Assembly (NCBI RefSeq): GCF_014645835.1
Contig: NZ_BMMM01000002.1
Coordinates: 475,798 to 539,797, forward strand
Length of the DNA stretch: 64,000 nucleotides
Reading direction: 5' to 3'
Source: Streptomyces albiflavescens
GTDB taxonomy: Bacteria > Actinomycetota > Actinomycetes > Streptomycetales > Streptomycetaceae
Positions 53,221 through 61,802 of the stretch are shown here, piece by piece (the stretch's first letter is position 1; the number at the start of each line of letters is the position of its first letter). The position numbers were made by a program, and so were the translations under genes. The notes beneath the pieces are model-generated. The model was not told the origin of the DNA. It made no database searches and saw only the letters and a program-made list of their open reading frames with translations.

Positions 53221-54642
53221 TCAACTCACCTTGCTCGCGAGGTCACTTGCGAGGCCGTTGAGCACGGACTTGGCGTTCTTTCCGCCGTAGATCTCCTGGA
53301 GCGCGGACGCCCAGCTCGTCGTCGCGTCGAAGAACTGCGCCTGCGGGGTGAACTGGATCTTCGTCTGGTCGACGACCGTCTCGAAGGTGTCGATGAAGCC
53401 CTCCAGGTGCTTCATCTTGTCCTTGTAGGCGCCGTCCTGGCTGATCGACTTCCGCACCGGGTCGATGTGGTTGTACGTGATCGCGCCCTTGCGCAGATGC
53501 TCCTTGCCGGTGGCCCACTGCAGGAACAGCCAGGCGGCGCTCTTCTTCTTGCTCTTGGCGTTCATGCCGAGCGACCAGATCCACATGTTGGTGGCGAGCG
53601 ACCCGTCGGGCCCCTTCGGCCCCGGATGGAAGGCGATCTTTCCGGACGCCGGGCTCGCCCCCTTCACGGCCTGGAAGTACGCGGCCGTGTCCGCGTCGAA
53701 GAGCATCCCGGCCTTCTTCGCGCCGAGGTCGCTGGAGCACTGGTACCAGGTGTACGACGTCCATGACGGCGGGCCGCCCTGCTTGACCATGCCCGCCCAG
53801 TCCTGGGTGAAGGCGATGGCCTCCGGGGTGTTCATGGCCGGCTTGAGTTTGCCGTCGGTGACGGTGAAGTCCTTGAGTCCGTTGCGCGCGAACATCGTCA
53901 TGAAGCCGGGGTGGATGGTCGCCCAGCTGCGCGAGCCGCGCACCGCGATGCCGTACATCCCGTCGAATCCGGCGCCGGGCGCCTTGCGCTTGATGACGGA
54001 CGCCACGTCGCGTAACGCGTCGAAGCTCTCCGCCGGCTTGAGGCCGAGCTTCTTGAAGACCTCCGTGTTGTAGGCGACGACGTTCGTCTCCCAGCCCCAC
54101 GGCAGCGCGTACTGCCCGCCCTGACCCAGCGGCGCGCCCGCCTTGAGGGACCACTGGTCGGCCCCCAGGAGGTTCGGGAAGAAGTCGTCCCGGTCCCATT
54201 CGTCGCCGGTGGCCGAGGAGTTGCGCATCCAGGGCCCGAGGTCCTCCAGCCAGCCCGGCGGCCCGTACTGCCACACCATGTAGGCGCCGAGCATGAAGAC
54301 GTCGTACGAGGCGCGCCCGCTGGAGAGGTCCACGGTGAGCTTGTCGAAGTAGTTGTCCTCGGGGAAGACGTCGTACTCGACCTTGATGCCGGTCTTCTCG
54401 GTGAACGTCTTGAGGTCGGCGATCAGCGCGTCCGTGTACGGGTGCTTGTTCAGCAGCGCCTTGACCGTTTTGCCCTTCTCCCGCTTCCAGTCGAAGGACC
54501 CGGTGACGTCGGCGGCGGCCGACCCGTCGTTCTTCTTGTCGTCCCCGCCGAACCCGGCGCCGCAGGCGGTCAGCAGCGGGGCCGAGGCCGCCGCGGCGGC
54601 CAGCGCGAGGAAGCGCCGGCGGTCGTGCACGTGCATGTCCAT
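53221..54642 (-). CDS. Extracellular sugar-binding lipoprotein with a TTA codon
   Basis: A 473-residue solute-binding protein of the CUT1 family, tethered to the membrane. The N-terminus has a twin-arginine-like DRRRFLALAAAAASAPLLTACG with a lipobox (LTAC). The mature domain has KHPYTDALIADLKTFTEKTGIKVEYDVFPEDNYFDKL. Codon 210 is TTA (54015-54013), so translation should need the bldA tRNA. ATG 54642 has GGAGG at a spacing of six. It is the first gene of the operon. Substrate unknown. Confidence 0.93.
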   Translation of the reverse strand: MDMHVHDRRRFLALAAAAASAPLLTACGAGFGGDDKKNDGSAAADVTGSFDWKREKGKTVKALLNKHPYTDALIADLKTFTEKTGIKVEYDVFPEDNYFDKLTVDLSSGRASYDVFMLGAYMVWQYGPPGWLEDLGPWMRNSSATGDEWDRDDFFPNLLGADQWSLKAGAPLGQGGQYALPWGWETNVVAYNTEVFKKLGLKPAESFDALRDVASVIKRKAPGAGFDGMYGIAVRGSRSWATIHPGFMTMFARNGLKDFTVTDGKLKPAMNTPEAIAFTQDWAGMVKQGGPPSWTSYTWYQCSSDLGAKKAGMLFDADTAAYFQAVKGASPASGKIAFHPGPKGPDGSLATNMWIWSLGMNAKSKKKSAAWLFLQWATGKEHLRKGAITYNHIDPVRKSISQDGAYKDKMKHLEGFIDTFETVVDQTKIQFTPQAQFFDATTSWASALQEIYGGKNAKSVLNGLASDLASKVS

Positions 54643-54764
54643 CCGTGACCTCCACGTCGGATCGGTCCGGTGCTGCATCCATCCGGGGGGTAACCCCCGG
54701 ACCCCCAGCCGGTAAGGCGGGTCAGCCGGGCCGCTTGGCGATGACACAGCGCGGCAAGCCTGAG

Positions 54765-54787
54765 TAACACGTCGAGTCGACTTGTTA
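54765..54787. promoter_or_regulatory. Candidate DeoR operator
   Basis: TAACA-c-GTCGA-g-TCGAC-t-TGTTA is a 23-base palindrome with one mismatched pair, in the 270-base gap between the divergent binding-protein and kinase genes. It is well placed for the DeoR-type regulator encoded in the operon. The rest of the gap includes TTGACC near 54809, a possible -35 element for the kinase gene. Confidence 0.65.
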
Positions 54788-54912
54788 ACAGAGGGTGTAG
54801 CGGCGGGAGTTGACCGTCAATCCCTCGCGCAGGGGAAAATCTCAGGGCAGAGTGAGAAGTTCACAATCTGGGTCGGGATGCGCGCGGGTGAGTCGGAAAG
54901 CGGGAGGTCCGG

Positions 54913-56418
54913 ATGGCGGAAGACAGAACGGCGTGGCTGGGGATCGACCTGGGCACGCAGAGCGTCCGTGCCCTGGCCGTCACCGTCGACGGGGACGTTC
55001 TCGGCAGCGGGGTCGCCCCGCTGCGAGGACGACGCGACGGCATCCGGCATGAGCAGGGCGCGGGCGACTGGTGGGGGGCCATGTGCACGGCGTCCCGCGC
55101 GGCTCTGCATTCAATCGACCGGGTACGGATCGGCGGACTCGCGGTGTGCGGAACCTCCGGGACGGTGCTCCTCACGGACGGCGAGGGCCGCCCGGTCGGC
55201 CCCGCCCTGATGTACGACGACGGGCGTGCGGCGGCGGAGGCGGGGCGGGCCCGCGAGGCGGGCCTGCTGGTGCAGAACGGCTGGGGGCTGCCGAAGGCGT
55301 TGTGGCTGGTCCGCGAGTACGGCGTCGCCCGGCAGGCAGGCGCGGACGCCGCTGTGCGGCAGGCCCACGTCCGGCTGGCCCACCAGCCCGACGTGATCGT
55401 CGCCCGCCTCACCGGGCATCCCGTGTCCACCGACTCCAGCCACGCCCTCAAGACCGCCTACGACCTGGAGCACGACACCTGGCCGTACGCCGCGTTCGCC
55501 GAACTCGGCCTCCCCGACGGGCTGTTGCCCGACGTCGTCGGCCCCGGAACCCTCCTGGGCGAGGTCTGCGCGGCCGCCGCCGAGCGCACCGGCATCCCGG
55601 CCGGCACCCCCGTGATCGCCGGGATGACCGACGGCTGCGCGGCCCAGATCGCCTCGGGCGCCCTGCGGGAGGGCTCCTGGAACTCGGTGCTCGGGACGAC
55701 GCTCGTGCTCAAGGGGGTGTCGTCGACGCCGCTGCGGGACGGCACCGGAGTCGTCTACAACCACCGTGCGCCGGACGGGAATTGGTGGCCCGGGGGTGCG
55801 TCGAGCGTCGGCGCGGGCGTGCTCGCGGCCCATGTCCCCGCGGCCGGTCCCGCCGCCATGGACGCCCGGGCCGCCGCCTTCGAACCGTCCGGCGCGCTCG
55901 CCTATCCGCTGGTGTCGCCGGGCGAGCGGTTTCCGTTCCTGGCGCCGGACGCCACCGCCTTCGTCCTCGGCGAACCCGCCTCGGACGCCGACCTGTGGGC
56001 CGCGCTCCTCCAGGGCGTCGGCCTCACCGAGCGGCTCTGCCTGGACTACCTGCACCACCTCGGCGCCCCGCTCGACGGCCCGCTCACCTTCACCGGCGGC
56101 GCCGCCCGCAGCCCGTACTGGAACCGGCTCCGCGCCGACATCCTCGGGCGCCTCGTCCGCGTCCCCGAAGAGACAGAACCCGCCCTGGGCATGGCCGCGT
56201 TGGCCGCCTACGGTACGGGCGCCGCCCGCACCCTCGCCGACGCCGCCGAAGCCATGGTCCGCATCCGCACGGTCCTCGAACCCCGCCCCGGCCGTACGGC
56301 TCTCTTCGTCGACCCGTACACGCGGTTCGTCGGCGAACTCGAACAGCGCGGCTGGCTGCCGGCTTCCGTCGCAGCGCACGCGCGAGCGCGTGCGAACCTG
56401 GATACTGCCGGGTCATGA
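54913..56418 (+). CDS. FGGY-family carbohydrate kinase (divergent copy)
   Basis: A 501-residue sugar kinase. The phosphate motif is AWLGIDLGTQSVRALAVTVDGDV, the substrate region is WGAMCTASRAAL, and the sugar-binding block is IAGMTDGCAAQIASGALREGSWNSVLGTTLVLKG. The adenosine motif is LTFTGGAARSPYWNRLRADILGRLVRV. It resembles xylulo/ribulokinase-like members more than the kinase at 45827. ATG 54913 has GGGAGGTCCGG upstream. It is divergent from the transport operon and overlaps the histidine phosphatase start as ATGA. Confidence 0.92.
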   Translation: MAEDRTAWLGIDLGTQSVRALAVTVDGDVLGSGVAPLRGRRDGIRHEQGAGDWWGAMCTASRAALHSIDRVRIGGLAVCGTSGTVLLTDGEGRPVGPALMYDDGRAAAEAGRAREAGLLVQNGWGLPKALWLVREYGVARQAGADAAVRQAHVRLAHQPDVIVARLTGHPVSTDSSHALKTAYDLEHDTWPYAAFAELGLPDGLLPDVVGPGTLLGEVCAAAAERTGIPAGTPVIAGMTDGCAAQIASGALREGSWNSVLGTTLVLKGVSSTPLRDGTGVVYNHRAPDGNWWPGGASSVGAGVLAAHVPAAGPAAMDARAAAFEPSGALAYPLVSPGERFPFLAPDATAFVLGEPASDADLWAALLQGVGLTERLCLDYLHHLGAPLDGPLTFTGGAARSPYWNRLRADILGRLVRVPEETEPALGMAALAAYGTGAARTLADAAEAMVRIRTVLEPRPGRTALFVDPYTRFVGELEQRGWLPASVAAHARARANLDTAGS

Positions 56419-57044
56419 GTACCACGAGCACCCGCGGTGCGACCCTGCTGCTGGCCCGGCACGGCCAGACCGTCTGGCATGCCGAGAACCGCTACGCCGG
56501 CGTGAGCGACGTCCCCCTCACCGACGAGGGCCGCGCCCAGGCGGAGGCCCTCGGCCGCTGGGCCGCCGCACACCCGGTCGACGCGATCTGGACGTCCACG
56601 GTCTCCCGCGCCATCGCCACGGCCGAACCGGCCTGCCGCGCCCTGGGCCTCACTCCGCACCGCGAACCCGCCCTGCGCGAGTGCGATTTCGGGGTCGTGG
56701 AGGGCCGCACCCTCGCCGAGTTCGAGGCGGAGAACCCGGCGCGCGCCAAGGCCTTCCGGGCCGACCCGGTGTCGTACCCCTTCCCGGAGGCGGAGGACCC
56801 CCGCACCGCCGCGGCGCGCGGCGCGGGCGCCCTGCGCCGCATCGCCGCCGCACACCCCGGCGCGCGCGTCCTGGTCGTCGCCCACAACACCCTGCTCCGC
56901 CTGGTGCTCTGCTCCGTCCTGTCCATCCCGCTGGGCGAGTACCGCCGCGTCTTTCCGCGACTGCGCAACGCGGCGATCACCGAACTGCGGGTGACGGACG
57001 GGGCCGTCGCCCTGCTGTCGCTCAACGTGCCGTGCGCACCATGA
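56415..57044 (+). CDS. Histidine phosphatase family protein
   Basis: A 209-residue phosphoglycerate-mutase-like phosphatase. The catalytic His lies in LLLARHGQTVWHAENRYAGVSDVPLTDEGRAQAEALGRWA, the acid/base Glu region is LRECDFGVVEGRT, and the second His is VLVVAHNTLLRLVLC. The start overlaps the kinase stop as ATGA, so the two are coupled. It probably dephosphorylates a sugar phosphate in the same pathway; substrate is inference. Confidence 0.92.
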   Translation: MSTTSTRGATLLLARHGQTVWHAENRYAGVSDVPLTDEGRAQAEALGRWAAAHPVDAIWTSTVSRAIATAEPACRALGLTPHREPALRECDFGVVEGRTLAEFEAENPARAKAFRADPVSYPFPEAEDPRTAAARGAGALRRIAAAHPGARVLVVAHNTLLRLVLCSVLSIPLGEYRRVFPRLRNAAITELRVTDGAVALLSLNVPCAP

Positions 57045-57045
57045 G

Positions 57046-57088
57046 GGAGAGCCCCCGCGAGTCAGGTCCTCGCGGGGGCTCTCCTTTT
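57046..57088 (+). terminator. Strong Rho-independent terminator
   Basis: GGAGAGCCCCCGCGA (57046-57060) pairs perfectly with TCGCGGGGGCTCTCC (57070-57084) around a 9-base loop, followed by TTTT. It starts two bases after the phosphatase stop. Confidence 0.95.
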
Positions 57089-57268
57089 CTCGGCCTGCCA
57101 CGTGAAGGGTGAGAAGACGATCACGAGCAGGACGTTTCCTATCTGCCTCAGGGGGCCAGGAGCAACACGTCTGAGCGGGAGTTGGCCACTTCGTGACGCC
57201 GGGCCACGTCCTGCCAGTCGACGACCTGCTCTTATTGCAATGGACTTGCAACTACACGCTAACAACAA
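57089..57268. other. 180-base gap between two terminators
   Basis: No gene was recognised. The gap is closed by a terminator on each side. TTGCAA occurs at 57235-57240 and 57246-57251, exactly 11 bases apart, in an A/T-richer patch. It could hold a short transcript or regulator site, but nothing proves it. Confidence 0.35.
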
Positions 57269-57301
57269 AAAGGCCCCCGCGTGTGCAACGCGGGGGCCTT
57301 T
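57269..57301 (-). terminator. Terminator of the amino-acid permease gene
   Basis: AAAGGCCCCCGCG (57269-57281) pairs with CGCGGGGGCCTTT (57289-57301) around a 7-base loop; leftward reading continues into TTTTTGTTGTTAG. Confidence 0.92.
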
Positions 57302-57317
57302 CGGCAGTTGAGGGGCG

Positions 57318-58709
57318 TCAGTGACGGGCCCGCGCCCTTTGCCAGGCGTAGCCGACCGCCGCCAGGAGCAGCGTCATCCCGCCCGTCGAGTAGAGCTGTA
57401 CGCGGGTGTCGGGCTCCCGGGCCATCAGGACGAAGATCGCCGCCATGCCCGCCAGCGCGACCCACGTCAGTGCCGGGAACGCCCACATCCGCACGACCAG
57501 TTTCTCCGGGGCCTCCCGCTCCACCCGGCGCCGCAGCCGCAGCTGGGAGACCGCGATGAAGATCCAGACGACCAGGATCACCGCGCCGATCATGTTCAGC
57601 AGCCAGGGGAAGACGTCGTTCGGGCGCCAGTAGCTGAGGACGACGCACACGAAGCCGAAGACGGAGGACGCCAGTACCGCGACGCGCGGGACGCCGCCCG
57701 ACACCCGGCCGAGCGCCTTCGGGCCCTGGCCGCGCTCCACCAGCGAGTACCCGATGCGCGAGGCCCCGTAGATGTTGGCGTTCATCGCCGAGAGCAGGGC
57801 CACGAGCACGACCACCTTCATCAGCTGCGCGGCGCCCGGGATGCCCAGGTGGTCGAGGGCGGCGACGTACGGGCCCTTCTCGACGACCTCCTTGGAGTCC
57901 CACGGGACGAGGGTGACGATGACCGCCATCGAGCCGACGTAGAAGAGCGCGATGCGCCACATGGCGGTGCGTACGGCGCTCGCGACGCCCTTGACCGGGT
58001 TCTCCGACTCGGCCGCCGCGATGGTGACCGTCTCCAGACCGCCGTAGGCGAACACCGACGCGAGCAGACCGATGACGAGCCCCTCGCTGCCGTCCGGCAG
58101 GAAGCCACCCTCACCGGTGAGGTTCGAGGCGCCGGGGGAGTCCGTGCCCGGCAGGACGCCCGTGATGGCCAGTACGCCCAGGACCAGGAACAGGCTGATC
58201 GCGCCGACCTTCAGCGCGGCGAACCAGAACTCGAACTCGCCGAAGTTCTTCACGGCGGCGAGATTGGTGGCGCAGAAGACGACCATGAACAGTGCCACCC
58301 ACGCCCACTCGGGCGTGCCCGGCAGCCAGCCGGTGACGATCTTCGCGGCGCCGATGCCCTCCAGGCCGACAGCCGTGCACAGCAGCACCCAGAACGACCA
58401 GCCCGCGGTGAAGCCCGCCCAGGGCCCGATCGCCCGCTCCGCGTGGGCGGAGAAGGAGCCGGACGACGGATAGGCGGCCGACATCTCGCCGAGCATCCGC
58501 ATCACCAGCATGACGAGCAGACCGGAGACGGCGTACGCGATGACGATCGAAGGCCCGGCGGCGGCGATCCCGGCGCCGGAGCCGACGAACAGGCCCGCGC
58601 CGATCACACCGCCGAGGGCGATCATCGACAGGTGGCGCTGCTTGAGGCCGTGGGAGAGGGAGACGTCGTCCGTTGTCTGCGGCGGTGTCTCGACTGTGGT
58701 GCTGGGCAT
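57318..58709 (-). CDS. Amino-acid permease (APC superfamily)
   Basis: A 463-residue transporter with about twelve helices. The conserved N-terminal helix is LSMIALGGVIGAGLFVGSGAGIAAAGPSIVIAYAVSGLLVMLVMRMLGEM, followed by AERAIGPWAGFTAGWSFW, characteristic of the AAT/GABA-permease branch. ATG 58709 gives MPSTTVETPPQ; the frame is open to 58742. No transport specificity can be read. It ends at a good terminator and stands apart from the sulfur operon. Confidence 0.92.
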   Translation of the reverse strand: MPSTTVETPPQTTDDVSLSHGLKQRHLSMIALGGVIGAGLFVGSGAGIAAAGPSIVIAYAVSGLLVMLVMRMLGEMSAAYPSSGSFSAHAERAIGPWAGFTAGWSFWVLLCTAVGLEGIGAAKIVTGWLPGTPEWAWVALFMVVFCATNLAAVKNFGEFEFWFAALKVGAISLFLVLGVLAITGVLPGTDSPGASNLTGEGGFLPDGSEGLVIGLLASVFAYGGLETVTIAAAESENPVKGVASAVRTAMWRIALFYVGSMAVIVTLVPWDSKEVVEKGPYVAALDHLGIPGAAQLMKVVVLVALLSAMNANIYGASRIGYSLVERGQGPKALGRVSGGVPRVAVLASSVFGFVCVVLSYWRPNDVFPWLLNMIGAVILVVWIFIAVSQLRLRRRVEREAPEKLVVRMWAFPALTWVALAGMAAIFVLMAREPDTRVQLYSTGGMTLLLAAVGYAWQRARARH

Positions 58710-58757
58710 GGGCGCGGCTCGTCCAAAGCATGAGATGGGCAAAAGCGCCCACAGTGT

Positions 58758-58791
58758 GGGCGGCCTCTCCGCTCAGAGGGAGAGGCCGCCC
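58758..58791 (-). terminator. Terminator of the sulfur operon
   Basis: GGGCGGCCTCTCC (58758-58770) pairs with GGAGAGGCCGCCC (58779-58791), 40 bases past the TauD-type stop codon. Confidence 0.8.
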
Positions 58792-58830
58792 ACTATGCGG
58801 ACACGCGCTGTACGGTGCGTGACCTCCGGG

Positions 58831-59724
58831 TTACGCGGCGACGGGCGTGTAGTGCGAGGCGTCGCCCGCGATCGAGTAGCTCTCCTTGCCCTCGATGCCG
58901 ACCGGTACGTCACCGGCGACCGTCACGCGGTGCAGCCGGCGCGGCAGACCGTCGTAGTTGTCGATGGCGTAGTGCTGGGTGATCCGGTTGTCGAACAGGA
59001 CCAGCTGGTTCGGGGACCAGCGCCAGCGCAGGATGTTCTCCGGCCGGGTGACGTAGGCCTGGAGCAGATCGAGGATCTTGCGGGACTCACCCACCGACAG
59101 GCCGACGATCCGCTGCGCGAACCCGCCGATGAACAGCCCGCGCTCACCGGTCAGCGGGTGGACCCGGACGACCGGGTGGGCGGTGCGGTACTTGATGGAG
59201 GTGAACTGGGAGCGCTGCGCGGCCTGTTCCTCGTCGATCTGCTCGTCCGGCACCGCGTAGTCGTAGTCGTTGGTGTGCTCGGCCCACAGGGTGTCGGCGA
59301 GCGCGCGGAGGGGTTCGGGCAGATCACGATAGGCGGCGGCCGCGTTGGCGATCAGCGTCTCGCCGCCGTACGGCGGGATCGTGATGCTGCGCAGGGTGCT
59401 GGCCTGCGGCGGGTTGAGGACGAAGGTGACGTCGGTGTGCCAGTGGTTGGCGCGGCCGCGCTCGCTGTCGACGGGCAGCACGTTCGGGGCGTCGTCCACG
59501 GCGGACACGGTGGGGTGGGCGGTGGTGAGGTCGCCGAACTGCCGGGCGAAGGCCTGCTGGCCCTCGTCGTCGAGGTCGACGTCGTCGAACACCAGGGCCT
59601 TGTGCTCGTTGAGGGCGGCGCGCACGGCGGCGACGGTGTCGTCGTCGAGGGGCTTGGCGATGTCGATGCCGGATATCCGGGCGCCGATGGTGCCGGTGAC
59701 CTGGTGGATCTGGAGGTCGGCCAT
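58831..59724 (-). CDS. TauD/TfdA-family dioxygenase (sulfonate or sulfate-ester type)
   Basis: Fe(II)/2-oxoglutarate-dependent dioxygenase of 297 residues. The iron ligands are visible as H and D in NHWHTDVTF and the distal His in RRLHRVTV; the 2-oxoglutarate Arg is nearby. The core LRSITIPPYGGETLIANAAAAYRDLP is typical of AtsK/TauD. In its operon it would cleave a sulfonate or alkyl sulfate ester to release sulfite or sulfate. It is the last gene, 15 bases after the flavin monooxygenase. Confidence 0.92.
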   Translation of the reverse strand: MADLQIHQVTGTIGARISGIDIAKPLDDDTVAAVRAALNEHKALVFDDVDLDDEGQQAFARQFGDLTTAHPTVSAVDDAPNVLPVDSERGRANHWHTDVTFVLNPPQASTLRSITIPPYGGETLIANAAAAYRDLPEPLRALADTLWAEHTNDYDYAVPDEQIDEEQAAQRSQFTSIKYRTAHPVVRVHPLTGERGLFIGGFAQRIVGLSVGESRKILDLLQAYVTRPENILRWRWSPNQLVLFDNRITQHYAIDNYDGLPRRLHRVTVAGDVPVGIEGKESYSIAGDASHYTPVAA

Positions 59725-59739
59725 GTCGGGCGGTTCCTT

Positions 59740-61071
59740 TCAGACGAGGGTGCTGGCGAACTGATTGGCGGGGCGCGGGAGTCCGTATCTCTCCCGCAGG
59801 GTCCGGCGGGGCCCGTACTCGGTACGCAGCAGGCCCCGGGTGCGCAGGATCGGCACGACGTGGTCGACGAAGAGGTCGAGCCCGGACGGCAGTACGGCGG
59901 GCATGATGTTGAAACCGTCGGCCGCGCCCCGCCGGAACCACTCCTCGATGGCGTCGGCGACCTGCTCGGGCGTGCCGGCGAAGGTCAGGTGCCCCCGCCC
60001 GCCGCCGAGGCGCCCGATGAGCTCACGGACGGTGAGCCGCTCGCGCCGGGCGAGCTCCACGACGAGCGTGTAGCGGCTCTTGGCCCCCTCGATCGCGCTC
60101 TCCGGCGGCAGATCGGCGGGAAGCCCCGCGTCGAGGTCGAGGGTGCCGGGCTCCAGGTGCAGCAGGTGCTCCAGGCGGTTCAGCCCGTGCTCGTACACGA
60201 TGTGGTCCTCCAGGACCTGTTCGTGTCTGCGTGCCTCGGCCTCCGTCGAGCCGATGACGGGGACGATCCCGGGCAGGATCTTGATGTGGTCCGGGTCGCG
60301 ATCGGCGGCTGCCGTACGGGACTTGAGGTCGGCGTAGAAGTCCTGCGCGTCCTTGAGCGTCTGCTGGGCGGTGAAGACCGCCTCCGCGTAGCGCGCCGCG
60401 AACCGTTTGCCGTCCTCCGACGAACCTGCCTGCACGAGGAGCGGATATCCCTGGGGTGTGCGCGGCACGTTGAGGGCGCCCTCGACACTGAAGTACGTCC
60501 CCTTGTGGCGCGGCGGATGGATCTTGCGCTCGTCGCCCCAGACGCCCGCCGCCTTGTCCGCGACGACCAGGTCGTCCTCCCAGCTGTCCCAGAGTTTGAG
60601 CGCCACATCCAGGAACTCGGCAGCGCGCTCGTAGCGGGTGGCGTGCGCGGGCTCGTCGTCGAGGCCGAAGTTGCGGGCGGCCTCCGCGCCGGCCGTGGTG
60701 ACGATGTTCCATCCCGCGCGACCACCGCTGATGTGGTCCAGGGAGGCGAATCTGCGGGCCAGGTTGTAGGGGGAGTTGTAGGAGGTGGAGGCGGTGGCGA
60801 TCAGGCCGATGTGCTGGGTGGCGGTGGCCAGCGCCGTGAGCAGGGTGAGGGGTTCGAGCGCGCCGGACGGGCGCTGGCCGACGCTGTTGAACAGGACCGG
60901 TCCGTCGGCGAGGAAGAGCGAGTCGAAGGTGCCGCGTTCGGCGATGCGGGCGAGGTGGACGTAGTGGGCCAGTTCCACGTGCGCGTGCGGGTCGCTCTCC
61001 GGCAGGCGCCAGGAGGCCTCGTGGTGGCCGGTGTTCATCAGGAAGGCGTTGAGGTGGAGTCGGCGGGTCAC
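59740..61071 (-). CDS. NtaA/SnaA/DszA-family FMN-dependent monooxygenase
   Basis: A 443-residue luciferase-like monooxygenase of the type that uses reduced flavin to cleave C-S or C-N bonds. Markers are RRLHLNAFLMNTGHHEASW, LADGPVLFNSVGQRPSGALEPLTLLTALA, GLIATASTSYNSPYNLARRFASLDHISGGRAGWNIVTT and LLVQAGSSEDGKRFAARYAEAVFTAQQ. The GTG at 61071 overlaps the ATPase stop and has GGAGG eight bases upstream. In a sulfonate operon it may desulfonate or oxidise sulfone-like substrates, in place of SsuD. Substrate inferred. Confidence 0.92.
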   Translation of the reverse strand: MTRRLHLNAFLMNTGHHEASWRLPESDPHAHVELAHYVHLARIAERGTFDSLFLADGPVLFNSVGQRPSGALEPLTLLTALATATQHIGLIATASTSYNSPYNLARRFASLDHISGGRAGWNIVTTAGAEAARNFGLDDEPAHATRYERAAEFLDVALKLWDSWEDDLVVADKAAGVWGDERKIHPPRHKGTYFSVEGALNVPRTPQGYPLLVQAGSSEDGKRFAARYAEAVFTAQQTLKDAQDFYADLKSRTAAADRDPDHIKILPGIVPVIGSTEAEARRHEQVLEDHIVYEHGLNRLEHLLHLEPGTLDLDAGLPADLPPESAIEGAKSRYTLVVELARRERLTVRELIGRLGGGRGHLTFAGTPEQVADAIEEWFRRGAADGFNIMPAVLPSGLDLFVDHVVPILRTRGLLRTEYGPRRTLRERYGLPRPANQFASTLV

Positions 61072-61802
61072 TTGTGGTCCTCCGTGACGCCCAGGGCGGT
61101 GAGCAGCCGCTCGCGGTAGTCGCCGAGCAGCGGATCGCGGTACGAGCGGGGGTGTGGACGGTCGATGGTCAGGTCGAGGCCGACACGGCCCTGGTCGAGG
61201 ACGAGGACCCGGTCGGCGAGCACGATCGCCTCGTCCACGTCGTGCGTGACGAGCAGGACGGAGGGCCGGTGACGCTCCCACAGCTCCCTGAGCAGGGTGT
61301 GCATCCTGATCCGGGTGAGGGCGTCCAGGGCGCCGAACGGCTCATCGGCCAGCAGGAGTTCGGGCTCGCGGACGAGCGAGCGGGCGAGGGCGGCGCGCTG
61401 GGCCTCGCCGCCGGACAGCTCGTTGGGCCAGGCGCGTTCGCGGCCCTTCAGCCCGACCTCGGCGAGGGCCTCGCGGCCCTTCCGCTCCGCGTCCTTGCCG
61501 TCGAGGCCGAGCAGGACGTTGGCGAGGACACGGCGCCAGGGCAGCAGCCGTGAGTCCTGGAAGACGACGGACACCCGTTCCGGTGCGGAGAGCTGCCCGC
61601 TGCCCGCGACCTTGTGGTCCAGGCCGGCGACGGCCCGCAACAGGGTGCTCTTGCCGGAGCCGCTGTGCCCGAGCAGGGCCGTGAACTGTCCGGCCGGAAG
61701 GTCGAGATCGATGCCGTCGAGGACGGTGCGGCCTTCGAACGACCTGGTCAGTCCGCGGAGCTGGACGGCGGGCCGGGTCAGCTGCTCAGTGTGCGGCGCC
61801 AT
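61068..61802 (-). CDS. ssuB: Sulfonate ABC transporter ATP-binding protein
   Basis: A 244-residue ATPase of the nitrate/sulfonate/taurine import family. Walker A is GHSGSGKST, the Q-loop VVFQDSRLLPW is normal, the signature is LSGGEAQRAALARSL, Walker B is LLLADEPFGALDALTR, and the H-loop is LLVTHDVDEAIVLADRV. The gene overlaps the permease gene by 25 bases. It energises uptake of alkanesulfonates or related sulfur compounds. The symbol rests on family and operon context. Confidence 0.9.
   Translation of the reverse strand: MAPHTEQLTRPAVQLRGLTRSFEGRTVLDGIDLDLPAGQFTALLGHSGSGKSTLLRAVAGLDHKVAGSGQLSAPERVSVVFQDSRLLPWRRVLANVLLGLDGKDAERKGREALAEVGLKGRERAWPNELSGGEAQRAALARSLVREPELLLADEPFGALDALTRIRMHTLLRELWERHRPSVLLVTHDVDEAIVLADRVLVLDQGRVGLDLTIDRPHPRSYRDPLLGDYRERLLTALGVTEDHK

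Noticed and set aside
57235..57251. TTGCAA pair as a defined promoter
   Set aside because: No matching second promoter element at the right distance and no gene follows.
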